Origin: Paludibacter jiangxiensis
GTDB lineage: Bacteria; Bacteroidota; Bacteroidia; Bacteroidales; Paludibacteraceae
Assembly: GCA_945870155.1 (NCBI GenBank)
Contig: CAMBSB010000019.1
Location: 1-52,311 of the forward strand
Reading direction: 5' to 3'
DNA length: 52,311 nt
Part shown: positions 19,201 through 27,363 of the stretch, one piece after another
How positions within the stretch are numbered: position 1 is the first letter of the stretch
Layout of the letters: every line of letters starts with the position of its first letter
The notes under the pieces: model-generated
Told to the model about the DNA's origin: nothing
What the model saw: the letters and a program-made list of their open reading frames with translations, nothing else
The model's database searches: none
Program-made: the position numbers and the translations under genes

Positions 19201-20602
19201 CTGCATCAGGACGTTCTTTTTCAATTACGCGTTCCACAAAATCGGGCGTAACTGGCAAAAAGTACACTTTATCGGCTATGCCTTCAGATGTTTGAACGGT
19301 TGCAATGTTTGGATTGATAAGTACGGTTTCAATTCCTTCTTCTTTCAAGGCTTTTAGTGCTTGAGAACCCGAATAATCGAACTCACCAGCTTCACCAATT
19401 TTCAAAGCACCTGATCCAAGTACAAGCACTTTTTTGACATCACCTTTTTCAACTCCTTTGTACTCTTGTTTTGTTACCAAACGGGCATCCATTTCTTCCT
19501 GAATCATTTCAGTTACAGGTTTGGTAAATCCGTCCAGTGTTTTTAGGAAAACATCGAATAAAAATTCGGTATCAGTAGGACCTGAAGCAGCTTCGGGGTG
19601 AAACTGAGCCGAGAACCAAGGCATTGTTTTGTGACGAATACCTTCGTTGGTTCCATCGTTCATATTTACAAATAATGATTCCCAATCGGCACTCAAAGTT
19701 GAGTTGTCAACTGCAAAACCATGATTTTGTGACGTTATAAAAGCACGTTGCGTTCCAACAAGCTGTACAGGCTGATTGTGACTGCGGTGTCCGTATTTTA
19801 ATTTGTAAGTTTTTGCACCTCCGGCAACCGAAAGTAGCTGATTCCCCATACAAATACCAAAAATTGGCTTTTTGGTTTTCATAGTTTCCTGTATGTGGCG
19901 CACGGTGTCTTGTGCATATTCCGGGTCGCCCGGTCCGTTCGAAATGAAAAGTCCGTCGAATTCAATGTGGTTAAAGTCATAATCCCATGGCACACGAATT
20001 ACTGTAGTATCACGTTTTAGTAAGCAGCGTATAATGTTATGTTTTACACCACAATCCACCAAAACAACGCGCTTTTTACCAGTTCCGTAAGTGATAACTT
20101 CTTTGCAGCTCACTTTTGCTACCTGATTTTCATCATCAGGATTGACAAATTCGATATCGTCGCCATCAGGAAAAACCAGTTTTCCTTTCATGGTTCCTTT
20201 TTCGCGCACTAATTTTGTGAGTTCGCGTGTATCGATACCAAAAATTCCGGGTACTTCGTTTTCTTTCAACCAATCGCTAAGGCTTTTACCTGCGTTCCAG
20301 TGACTGTATTCAAAAGAAAAATCGGAAATAATCAATGCTGATGCTTGAATTTTTTCCGATTCATAAAAAGTAGAAAGTCCGTTTTGAATGATGTCGTTCG
20401 GAACACCGTAATTACCAACTAAAGGAAAAGTAACGGCTAATAACTGTCCGGCGTAAGATGGGTCAGTGAGACTTTCGGGATAACCGACCATGGCCGTATT
20501 AAAAACTACTTCTCCGGCAACCGCTTTTTCAAAACCAAAGGATTTCCCTTCGAAAACGGTACCATCCTCCAAAACTAAATGAAAGGGCTTGTACTTTTGC
20601 AT
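16232..20602 (-). CDS. carAB: Fused glutamine-hydrolysing carbamoyl-phosphate synthase (CarA-CarB fusion, CAD-like)
   Basis: One 1456-residue chain holds both subunits that most bacteria encode separately. Residues 1-355 are the glutaminase (CarA) part: VLEDGTVFEGKSFG at the start, nucleophile Cys251 in GICMGNQ, and His335/Glu337 in FHPE. After a linker of about 30 residues the synthetase (CarB) part begins near 390 (KKVLVLGSG) with two ATP-grasp halves and a C-terminal MGS-like allosteric domain (from about 1310). It makes carbamoyl phosphate from glutamine, bicarbonate and two ATP for arginine and pyrimidines. Many segments (NPNIATVQTS, GYSVDKIHDLTKIDRWFLHK, VRPSYVLSGAAMNV) read like eukaryotic CAD-type CPSase II, not E. 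coli CarB. The glutaminase motif has Asn in place of the usual His in GICxGHQ. No arg or pyr genes adjoin it. Confidence 0.95.
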   Translation of the reverse strand: MQKYKPFHLVLEDGTVFEGKSFGFEKAVAGEVVFNTAMVGYPESLTDPSYAGQLLAVTFPLVGNYGVPNDIIQNGLSTFYESEKIQASALIISDFSFEYSHWNAGKSLSDWLKENEVPGIFGIDTRELTKLVREKGTMKGKLVFPDGDDIEFVNPDDENQVAKVSCKEVITYGTGKKRVVLVDCGVKHNIIRCLLKRDTTVIRVPWDYDFNHIEFDGLFISNGPGDPEYAQDTVRHIQETMKTKKPIFGICMGNQLLSVAGGAKTYKLKYGHRSHNQPVQLVGTQRAFITSQNHGFAVDNSTLSADWESLFVNMNDGTNEGIRHKTMPWFSAQFHPEAASGPTDTEFLFDVFLKTLDGFTKPVTEMIQEEMDARLVTKQEYKGVEKGDVKKVLVLGSGALKIGEAGEFDYSGSQALKALKEEGIETVLINPNIATVQTSEGIADKVYFLPVTPDFVERVIEKERPDAVFLSFGGQTALNCGVALYRDKIFEKYNVRVLGTPVQSIIDTEDREIFNSKLAEIDVKYIKSEAVNDLENAIRAANELGYPVIVRAAYALGGLGSGFCDNDEELKTLVDRAFAYSNQVLVEKSLKGWKEIEYEVVRDRYDNCITVCNMENFDPLGIHTGESIVVAPSQTLTNTEYHKLRELAIRIIRHIGIVGECNVQYAFDTESEDYRVIEVNARLSRSSALASKATGYPLAFVAAKLGLGYGLPELKNSVTKDTSAFFEPALDYIVCKIPRWDLGKFQGVSRQLGSSMKSVGEIMSIGRNFEEAFQKGLRMIGLGMHGFVANKAMYADDLDTALSKPTDKRVFYVAQALHSGYSVDKIHDLTKIDRWFLHKLQRIVTLEHKLEEFNSLETLPTELLFEAKLTGFSDFQITRLVTKCSNDEIDAKIKLTRNYRKSLGIKPVVKQIDTLAAEYPAQTNYLYLTYGGTASDVKYTGDHRSVVVLGSGAYRIGSSVEFDWCGVNALMTIRKEGLRSVMINYNPETVSTDYDMCDRLYFDELSFERVMDIMEMENPMGTIVSTGGQIPNNLALKLAAENVTILGTQAVDIDRAEDRHKFSSMLDALKIDQPRWKELTTFDDVHEFVKEVGFPVLVRPSYVLSGAAMNVCHDATQLENFLKLATEVSKKHPVVISEFLERCKEIEIDAVAKDGEVLVYAISEHVEFAGVHSGDATTQFPPQKIYVETIRRIKKIASEIAKSLNISGPFNIQFLAKDNYIKVIECNLRSSRSFPFVSKVLKLNFIELATKVMLGIPVEKPEKSAFDLDYVGIKASQFSFHRLQLADPVLGVDMASTGEVGCIGDDFSEAILKSLLSVGFRIPKKRILISSGEPKSKVELSDACALLQKKGYELFATRGTQRFLKENGVNATAVSWPDEEGDLNVKTMLSNKQFDLVINIPKNTTERELKNDYIIRRGAIDFNIPLLTNARLASAFITAFCTKSLEDIKIKSWDEY

Positions 20603-20950
20603 AAATATTTATTAATTTGTCGAATTTTCTAAGCTTATTCGGCACTGCACATATCGTGTGCCCAAATTTGTACAAAAGTACTGCTTTTTTAGATTTTGTG
20701 CAAGACAAATATGACAAAATTATTAAATATCGAAAACTGATTTTAAACTGAATAAATATGCAATTAAGCTTAAATTTCATCTTTGCAATAAATATATAAT
20801 ATGTAAATTCATACTATATAAGAATTGGATTTATCAGACGTTTTGAATCAAAGCAAACAATGGATGGAAAAAATAGAGTTTATTCAATAATTTTTTTGTT
20901 ACTTTGGAATGTGTCTTATTTTAGTAAATTAATAATCTAATCTATTCAAT
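20603..20950. other. Divergent intergenic region carAB / esterase
   Basis: A 348-base spacer. It holds the carAB promoter and, in its leader, an imperfect hairpin (GGCACAC...GTGCAGTGCC, minus strand near 20640-20662). A TTACTTTGG near 20910 may be the esterase promoter. No gene seen. Confidence 0.5.
20673..20703 (-). promoter_or_regulatory. Promoter of carAB
   Basis: On the minus strand: TTG, 20 bases, TACTTTTG. The predicted start of transcription leaves a leader of about 60-65 bases. Confidence 0.75.
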
Positions 20951-22156
20951 ATGAAAGTCTTATTGTTTCTGTTTGTTTTTTTATTCAGCACTTTGTCTTG
21001 TAAAAACGAAAATATTGACAAACACATACCGTTAAATTTAACAAATATATTAGTGGAAATTGCGAATATTGAAACGATTTCAGATTCTATTAAGCAAGTA
21101 AATAGAACTTCACAACTCTTTGATAGCCTCTATGCATACAATAAAATACCATGGATTTCAAATGATACAATCGTATTTCTATACAGTGGAGAAGCATCAA
21201 AAATTCAATTAGCAGGGGATATGACAGCTTGGAGAATCCAAACTGATTATGAGTTTAAAAAAATTGGTAAAACGAAAGTATGGTATTTGATGAAAACTTT
21301 TCCACGCACAGCTAGATTAGATTACAAAATCATTGTAAATGGCTCATGGAATCTTGATTCAAATAATCCAAACAAACAAATGTCCGGTTTTGGATATAAT
21401 TCAGCCTTTTCTATGCCTGATTATAAACCTTCTGTGTATTTGTTAGCAAGAAATAATATTGAAAAAGGGAAAATTTCGGAAGCAATTACTCTTTCGAGCT
21501 CCAGTATTAATAGACCTGTGCGTTATTGGGTGTATATACCTGCCGGATATGAAAATCTAAATAATTTGCCTAGCATGTATGTGCTTGATGGACAAGAGTA
21601 CAAATATGAAGGAATGGGTTCGATGCTTAATGTACTTGATAATATGATTGCAGAAAAGTTAATAAAGCCAATTGTTGTGATTTTTGTTGATCCGGTACAT
21701 CCTATATCTAGTAGCAATCAGAGAGTAGAATTGTTTTTAAATAATGCAAATTACGCTGCATTTTTTAAAAACGAATTAATTCCGGCTATAGATAAAAGTT
21801 TCAAAACTGAAAATAATCCCAATCAACGCGCAATTCTTGGCACTTCTTATGGCGGTAATTGTGCCACCTATTTTGGTTTGCAGATTCCGGATGTTTTTAA
21901 ACTTATTGCACCACAATCACCTTCATTCAATAGCAATATTATTTCGCTTTATGCTCAGGCAAATCTATTGAATTTTAATAAAGTGTTTATAACTACCGGT
22001 GTTATTAACGATACCGAATCCTATGCCAATCAATTAGAACAAATACTTATTTCCAAAAAAGTACCTTACCAATACATTAAAGTAAATGAAGGACATTCTT
22101 GGGGCAATTGGTCTGCCTTACTCGATGATATTTTACTCTATTTTTATGCAAAATAA
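20951..22156 (+). CDS. Putative esterase lipoprotein (Fes/esterase D-like, PF00756 type) with N-terminal sugar-binding-like domain
   Basis: A 401-residue precursor. The signal ends in the lipobox LSC (Cys17), so it is a predicted lipoprotein. Residues about 60-150 look like an E-set/CBM48 early domain (VFLYSGEASKIQLAGDMTAW...), and residues about 170-400 are an alpha/beta hydrolase of the esterase family: RYWVYIPAGYENLNNLPSMYVLDGQEY, nucleophile elbow GTSYGG near 298-303, and the likely catalytic His in NEGHSWGNW near 382. Relatives include enterochelin esterase and feruloyl/acetyl esterases linked to polysaccharide or siderophore breakdown. No sugar-utilisation or siderophore genes flank it, so the substrate is open. 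Convergent with the lipoprotein gene downstream. Confidence 0.82.
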   Translation: MKVLLFLFVFLFSTLSCKNENIDKHIPLNLTNILVEIANIETISDSIKQVNRTSQLFDSLYAYNKIPWISNDTIVFLYSGEASKIQLAGDMTAWRIQTDYEFKKIGKTKVWYLMKTFPRTARLDYKIIVNGSWNLDSNNPNKQMSGFGYNSAFSMPDYKPSVYLLARNNIEKGKISEAITLSSSSINRPVRYWVYIPAGYENLNNLPSMYVLDGQEYKYEGMGSMLNVLDNMIAEKLIKPIVVIFVDPVHPISSSNQRVELFLNNANYAAFFKNELIPAIDKSFKTENNPNQRAILGTSYGGNCATYFGLQIPDVFKLIAPQSPSFNSNIISLYAQANLLNFNKVFITTGVINDTESYANQLEQILISKKVPYQYIKVNEGHSWGNWSALLDDILLYFYAK

Positions 22157-22205
22157 ACTTTAAGTAAATAATATTGTATATTTCAAAGTGTTGACATAGA
22201 ATTAA

Positions 22206-23132
22206 TTAATGAAAATCAAAGATGTTTCCATTTATGATATTTTGTTTCAATATTTTTTTGCTATTTGCAATCTGATTATCTTTAATCGAGGTATAATATG
22301 GAATAATCAATGTAGCAGTTTCGCTTGTTCCATAATTTTGAATTAAATATTCGTAAGCTAATTGGAAATATGGAGAAATGATAGTTTTTTCAGTATTAAT
22401 TAACACTGGAGTTTTTGGCATACCCTGAAATAAATACGATAGGTAAGCTTTGCGAAATTTCTTGCAATTTTCGATAAAAACAAAATTTGGATAATTAATA
22501 ATAAATCTATCGTACCAAACAACTCTATCTACCAGTTTTTGTGGTGAAATAATTATTGAATCTTCCAAAGCAAAACCTTCGATACTTTCGGTATTTAGTT
22601 CAGCTTGATAATAATTCATTTCATTACTTACAATACTTGAGAAATTATTAATATGAAATGTTCTATTCTGTTCAATATAAGCTGATTGGTTTAAAGTTAT
22701 TATTCTAAAACCATTGATGTAATATAAGTTTTGAAAATTAATTAATTTTTTTGATGCAATATTTCCTGTTGCAAAAGCATTATATTTTGCAGTGTCCATT
22801 TGAAATTTCTCGTTCAATTTGAGTTCAAGTGTATCCAAAAGTTGTTGATAAAATACAAAACCACTATCAGCTAATCCAAAACGCTGGTTGGCAAATAGTT
22901 CTTTAAATTTTACAGTTGCTTTTCCAACAGAAAGAATATCAGCACTATCCAATTCGTTAATAAAATCTCTAAATTCAACTATTTTAGGATTCTCATATTT
23001 TATTGTTGTATCATTAATTAAATAATTACTTCCAGATTTGTTCGGTTTCTCGGTCTTGTTCGTTTTTGAACAAGAAATAAAAAATGAAAATAAAATCATC
23101 AAAAAAGTAAAGTAAATATACTTGATTTTCAT
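22206..23132 (-). CDS. Hypothetical lipoprotein
   Basis: I do not recognise this family. The start is taken as ATG 23132 because it gives a clean lipoprotein signal (MKIKYIYFTFLMILFSFFISC), while a longer frame from 23207 adds an unlikely N-terminus. The mature protein begins SKTNKTEKPNKSG, a flexible tether, then an alpha/beta mix of about 280 residues with many Asn and Tyr and no recognised catalytic motif. It lies downstream of the M49 peptidase gene on the same strand, about 100 bases away with a terminator between, so co-transcription is doubtful. Cell-envelope location is the only supported statement. Confidence 0.65.
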   Translation of the reverse strand: MKIKYIYFTFLMILFSFFISCSKTNKTEKPNKSGSNYLINDTTIKYENPKIVEFRDFINELDSADILSVGKATVKFKELFANQRFGLADSGFVFYQQLLDTLELKLNEKFQMDTAKYNAFATGNIASKKLINFQNLYYINGFRIITLNQSAYIEQNRTFHINNFSSIVSNEMNYYQAELNTESIEGFALEDSIIISPQKLVDRVVWYDRFIINYPNFVFIENCKKFRKAYLSYLFQGMPKTPVLINTEKTIISPYFQLAYEYLIQNYGTSETATLIIPYYTSIKDNQIANSKKILKQNIINGNIFDFH

Positions 23133-23169
23133 TGCTTTATATTGAAATTGATGTTGTAAATAATTATTA

Positions 23170-23225
23170 TAAAAGCAAAGGATTAAAAATCTGATGATTA
23201 ATATCACATTTTCAATCCTTTTGCT
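23170..23225 (-). terminator. Terminator after the M49 peptidase gene
   Basis: Arms AAGCAAAAGGATT / AATCCTTTGCTT with one bulge, wide loop, then TTTTATAA on the minus strand. Confidence 0.65.
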
Positions 23226-23235
23226 TGATAATATT

Positions 23236-25278
23236 TTAATTAATATGCGGTAAACTAGAATATTCTTTTGAATATCTTAAATGTTGATCAATATAATTCT
23301 CATCGTACGAAATTTTCACATCAGTAATTTTTCCGGCTGCATCTTTAACTAAACTGTAAACCGGATTTACAAAACCACGATAAGGTGCTAAATTAAGTTT
23401 TTTGTAACGGTTGAGTATTTCAGCATGTAATGTTTTATCCACTTTTACAGCATAATTTTCTACTAATTTTTTGCCACTTTCAAAATCTCCGGTTGATTTA
23501 ATTCTTTGTATTTCAGATAGCAATTCGCCAAAAAGTGTGCGTAATTTTTCGTAATCATTAATTGCAATAAATGTTTCGCCATCGCGTTTCACCATTTCAA
23601 TGACTTTTTGAGCTTTACCTTTTTCAAAAACCCATGAAGCTATCAATTGTCTATTTCGCATGTGTGCTTCTTCAATATTTTTGCCGGGTTGAATGCGTGT
23701 CAGTTGAGTCATTAATCCATTCATAATGAATTGATAATACTCTGCTTTGAAGGCTTCTTTTTCAGGTAAAAGTCCGAGTTCCACAATTTTTGGATCACCC
23801 ATATAATATAATCCAAATAAATCAGCACGAGCCTCTTCAATAGTTGAGCCATAAGCTTTTAAAGCGTCCTGATCAACTCCCGGCAACAATTTTCCGGATC
23901 CATGTCCCAAACATTCATGTAAATCGGTATGCAAATTATTTGTTAATGACGCAAAATCTTTGGCTCTTTTTCGCTCTACATCACTCAACATAAATTCATC
24001 AGCAAAACCATTTCCCAATGAAGCTTGATCATAGGCTTCGGTGATATTTTCAATTGTAACCGATTTTGAACCATATTCATGACGTATCCAGTTTGAGTTT
24101 GGTAAGTTAATCCCTATGGGTGTGGCAGGATAACAATCGCCGGCAATAATGGCCGCTGTAATTACTTTTGCCGAAACACCTTTTACTTTTTCCTTTTTAA
24201 ATTTGGGGTCTATTGGTGAGTTGTCCTCAAACCATTGAGCATTTGAACTGATTATTTCGGTACGTTTAGTGGCTTCGATATTTTTAAAATTAACCAACGA
24301 TTCCCAGCTTCCCTTCATTCCTAACGGATCACCATAAGTTTCGGTAAATCCATTCACAAAATCAATTTGCGATTCCAAGTCTTGAACCCATTTAATAGAA
24401 TATTCATCGTAAGTTTTTAAATTTCCCGTATTGTAAAAATCTATCAATGAATTTATTACATCTTTTTGTTTGTCATTTTCAGCAACTTCGGCGGCTTTTT
24501 TCAACCATCCTACAATGCGAGAAATTGCAGCGCCATACAATCCATCAACTTTATATGTTTTTTCAACTAATATCCCATTTTCTTTCACCAATTTGCTGTT
24601 TAAACCGTATGAAACCGGTGTGCTGTCATTTGAATTCTTCATTTTGGCATAAAATGCTTCCACTTCCGATTGGCTTATATTTTCACCATAATAATTATTT
24701 CCTGATGTTTTAATTAAATCTACTCCTTCGGCCTGATTAGTACGTTTTGGAAATATTGTGGGGTCGAAAATTACAGGTATAAGTGTATTTACAAATGACT
24801 CAACTGTTTCACCTTGAGACAGTGGTAATTTTGTAGAATCGATACTTAAAATAGCCGATTTGAAAAAGTTTTCCGAAAATTCAGGAGTAAACTTATCTTC
24901 GGAGTAATGATGATGAATACCATTTCCCATCCATACTCTTTTTAAATATATTGTAAGATTCTCAAAATCAGCTGATTTCTTGTCGCCGGAATAATTCAAA
25001 TAAATAGCTTCCAAGGTACGGCGAATACGCAAATTATATCTGTTATTTTGATCGCAAAGTATATCACGCCCTTCAAGCGCAGCCTGATTAAGATAATAAA
25101 TCATTTCTTTTTGTTTCAAAGTCAAATCTTCGAAACCGGGAACACGATAACGCAGAATTTCAATATCTGCAAATTTATCAACTGAAAAGGTAAAATCTTC
25201 AATTTTTGGTGTGGAGTTTTTAGGGCTTCCACATGCTACAAGTATAGCTGTCATACAAATTAGGGTTATTTTTTTCAT
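23236..25278 (-). CDS. Dipeptidyl-peptidase III family metallopeptidase (M49), lipoprotein
   Basis: A 680-residue protein close in length to Bacteroides DPP III. The zinc motif HECLGH (HExxGH, hallmark of M49, one residue longer than the classical HExxH) lies near 450-455, and the third ligand is in EEARAD near 478-483. The N-terminus MKKITLICMTAILVACG is a lipoprotein signal with Cys at 16, so unlike cytosolic animal DPP III it should be anchored in the envelope. M49 enzymes remove dipeptides from the N-terminus of short peptides. It has its own promoter and terminator. Peptide use for nutrition is a reasonable inference; the specificity is not shown. Confidence 0.92.
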   Translation of the reverse strand: MKKITLICMTAILVACGSPKNSTPKIEDFTFSVDKFADIEILRYRVPGFEDLTLKQKEMIYYLNQAALEGRDILCDQNNRYNLRIRRTLEAIYLNYSGDKKSADFENLTIYLKRVWMGNGIHHHYSEDKFTPEFSENFFKSAILSIDSTKLPLSQGETVESFVNTLIPVIFDPTIFPKRTNQAEGVDLIKTSGNNYYGENISQSEVEAFYAKMKNSNDSTPVSYGLNSKLVKENGILVEKTYKVDGLYGAAISRIVGWLKKAAEVAENDKQKDVINSLIDFYNTGNLKTYDEYSIKWVQDLESQIDFVNGFTETYGDPLGMKGSWESLVNFKNIEATKRTEIISSNAQWFEDNSPIDPKFKKEKVKGVSAKVITAAIIAGDCYPATPIGINLPNSNWIRHEYGSKSVTIENITEAYDQASLGNGFADEFMLSDVERKRAKDFASLTNNLHTDLHECLGHGSGKLLPGVDQDALKAYGSTIEEARADLFGLYYMGDPKIVELGLLPEKEAFKAEYYQFIMNGLMTQLTRIQPGKNIEEAHMRNRQLIASWVFEKGKAQKVIEMVKRDGETFIAINDYEKLRTLFGELLSEIQRIKSTGDFESGKKLVENYAVKVDKTLHAEILNRYKKLNLAPYRGFVNPVYSLVKDAAGKITDVKISYDENYIDQHLRYSKEYSSLPHIN

Positions 25279-25326
25279 AAATTTCTATTTTTATCAATAC
25301 TAACATTTTTAATGTTTATAAGTTTG

Positions 25327-25356
25327 CAAAGGTATAAAAATTCAGCTAGAGGACAA
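25327..25356 (-). promoter_or_regulatory. Promoter of the M49 peptidase gene
   Basis: On the minus strand: TTG, 19 bases, TACCTTTG, ending about 48 bases before the ATG. Confidence 0.75.
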
Positions 25357-25394
25357 ATATTTATTTGTAAGAGCTAACTACTCTGTCCCCCAAC

Positions 25395-25409
25395 CTCCCG
25401 AGGCGGGAG
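25395..25409. repeat. GC-rich palindrome CTCCCG-AGG-CGGGAG
   Basis: Perfect 6-base arms with a 3-base loop in otherwise AT-rich DNA. It stands alone in this window but is similar in character to the GC hairpins 3' of other genes. Confidence 0.5.
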
Positions 25410-25792
25410 ATTATAGCGCATTTATAAATATTTTTACCGTAAAAAAACTTGATTTTCTTATATTTATTGTTTTAACACTTATCATAACCACTTTTTTATT
25501 TTAAAATCTGAATTATTGATTGTAAAATGATAAAATATGCCTTTTTAAACTCTAAATACTAACTAATAAATGCATTTGTTCTTAACCCTACTGTAATATT
25601 TTACTGAAAAGTTTGGTTCTTATATCAAATTTGTATCATAATGCATATTAATAAAATAATGATTTCATTTTTAATATCCTATTATTCAGTATTATAATAA
25701 ACATGATTTGATTTTAATTGTTAAGCTAAACAATATAATGTTAACTTATTGAAATTAAAACCATGTTAATGTATTATCAAAAAATAAATTCA

Positions 25793-25800
25793 TACTTTTG
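25793..25800 (+). promoter_or_regulatory. -7 box of the beta-barrel gene
   Basis: TACTTTTG, 25 bases before the ATG; no clear TTG upstream. Confidence 0.5.
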
Positions 25801-25825
25801 TTTAAAATAATTAAATATTAAAGTT

Positions 25826-26410
25826 ATGAAAATAAAATTTATTATGTGTTTATTAGTAGTTATTGTAACCACAATGACTGTTTCGGCTCAAAGGCAGCGT
25901 TATTTTTTGAATAATCAAAATGATGCTGAACATGTTAACATGGATTATAAAAAAAATGAAGTCCGTATTAATTTACTCGGTTCATTTACTGCTTTGCCCG
26001 AAATTCAGTATGAACGTTTTATTGAGGACAATTTTGGTATTGGTGCAGTTGTTGGGATTGCTTTAGATGATTATATTGAGACTCTTGAAAAATTTTCTTC
26101 ATATTATTTAGTCTATGGAAGATTGTATTTTGGACAAGTTAAACCTGCTTATGGATTTTATATTGAAGGCAATGCTGGATTAGAAATTTTAAGTATTTAC
26201 GATTATAGTTATGGAAATAATAATTACTCAAATCGTAAGCTCGAAGGCTTTACCAGTGGATTATCATTAGGAACAGCATTGGGATATAAGTTTTTAAGTA
26301 GGAATAATTGGGTAGGAGAAATTAGCTTTGGTCTTAATAGAATTTTTTTAAATTCAGAGGATGATAATATGTTCCCTCGATTTGGAATCATGATTGGAAA
26401 AAGATTTTAA
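25826..26410 (+). CDS. Outer membrane beta-barrel protein (small)
   Basis: A 194-residue precursor with a cleavable signal peptide (MKIKFIMCLLVVIVTTMTVSAQ). The mature part has alternating hydrophobic strands (EVRINLLGSFTALPEIQYER, FGIGAVVGIAL, YGFYIEGNAGLEILSIY, GLSLGTALGYKF, WVGEISFGLNR) and ends GIMIGKRF, with the terminal Phe that marks outer membrane barrel proteins. About eight strands are expected. I recognise the general type, not a named family. It has its own -7 box and a strong terminator, so it is monocistronic. Role unknown. Confidence 0.75.
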   Translation: MKIKFIMCLLVVIVTTMTVSAQRQRYFLNNQNDAEHVNMDYKKNEVRINLLGSFTALPEIQYERFIEDNFGIGAVVGIALDDYIETLEKFSSYYLVYGRLYFGQVKPAYGFYIEGNAGLEILSIYDYSYGNNNYSNRKLEGFTSGLSLGTALGYKFLSRNNWVGEISFGLNRIFLNSEDDNMFPRFGIMIGKRF

Positions 26411-26423
26411 TTTGATATTGCTT

Positions 26424-26468
26424 AAACAAACAAGTCCATCTTTTCACTTAAGTTGGACTTGTTTGTTT
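26424..26468 (+). terminator. Terminator after the beta-barrel gene
   Basis: Perfect 15-base stem AAACAAACAAGTCCA / TGGACTTGTTTGTTT. Confidence 0.85.
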
Positions 26469-26530
26469 ATATGCTTTTTACAATTAAATCATTCATTAAT
26501 CATTGAATGTCAGAATTTTGCATTTTTAAA

Positions 26531-26956
26531 CTATTTCCAGATTTGGAGAAGTAAACCATAAATAACAAACATAATCAATTGGTAACCACCCTGAATAAGA
26601 AAATGCATCCATCTTAATTTTGTGGTTTTACTAGTCCACATCACTGTTCCGGCAAGTGTGGGAATTACAAATGCTGCCCAAATCCACAATGAACGTTCAA
26701 GTCCACCAGCCATTTGGGAATCAGCTATTAAATGAGCTAATACTAAAATTTGAAAAAGGGTTAATAGAAATTGAATTCCATACAAAGGACCGGCTGATTT
26801 TTGCATTTTTTTTCTAATCTCTTCGTTTTCAAAGTTTACTTCATTTATTTCCATCCATTTTTTGCCAAAAATCGGACCGTACCATATAGCTCCTAAAATC
26901 ATTGAAAGTATTGCTCCTAAAGCAATTGCATAATAATTAATTGTTATTGTTTCCAT
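26531..26956 (-). CDS. DUF1761-like membrane protein
   Basis: A 141-residue integral membrane protein from ATG 26956 (METITINYYAIALGAILSM). A longer frame from 27064 adds 36 residues that look like a chance extension, and the inner ATG begins directly before the first membrane helix. Four helices are predicted: about 7-27, 55-75, 85-105 and 118-138. The segment ILGAIWYGPIFGKKWMEINE with GxxWYGPIFGKxW is the DUF1761 hallmark. Function of the family is unknown. No operon partner is evident. Confidence 0.75.
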   Translation of the reverse strand: METITINYYAIALGAILSMILGAIWYGPIFGKKWMEINEVNFENEEIRKKMQKSAGPLYGIQFLLTLFQILVLAHLIADSQMAGGLERSLWIWAAFVIPTLAGTVMWTSKTTKLRWMHFLIQGGYQLIMFVIYGLLLQIWK

Positions 26957-27177
26957 TTTTTTTGAATATTTGTTAATTAAATTGTTTTGGTCATTAGGTT
27001 TAACAACAGAATAAAAAAAAATGTTCACTATTATAAACTCAAAATATTGAAATTGTATTGGCAATAAACTTGTATTTAATTGAATAATAAGATATTTGTG
27101 ATAAAACGACCTTGTTTTTATAAATTTATAAATCTAACAAACTAATTTCTGATTTATAATTAGGTCAATTTAAATAT

Positions 27178-27248
27178 GTATATTTGTGCTTTAAACTTTT
27201 ATTTAAGGAGTAAAACAACAGGTCTGCCGTAAGTCAAAAGATTTGCGG
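27178..27248 (+). promoter_or_regulatory. Distant promoter and leader hairpin of the TonB receptor gene
   Basis: A TATATTTG box (near 27178) lies about 185 bases before the receptor start. It is followed by a hairpin TGCCGTAAGTC / GATTTGCGGCA near 27223-27248. A structured leader is suggested; no known riboswitch class was recognised. Confidence 0.4.
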
Positions 27249-27363
27249 CATTTCAATAATTTATTAGACTTAAAATAAAAACCTTTTTTTTGCGTTTTTA
27301 TTCAAGTTTGATTACAAGCTGAAAGTAATAAATGCATTCATACCTGAAAACAACAATAAACAA

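Larger units (their letters stand above)
25279..25825. other. Divergent intergenic region M49 / beta-barrel
   Basis: A 547-base AT-rich region. It holds the M49 promoter, one small GC-rich palindrome at 25395-25409, and the -7 box of the beta-barrel gene. No gene seen. Confidence 0.55.

Noticed and set aside
27200-27260. A riboswitch before the TonB receptor gene
   Set aside because: A hairpin is present but none of the conserved cores I know (for example cobalamin, TPP or FMN) can be recognised.
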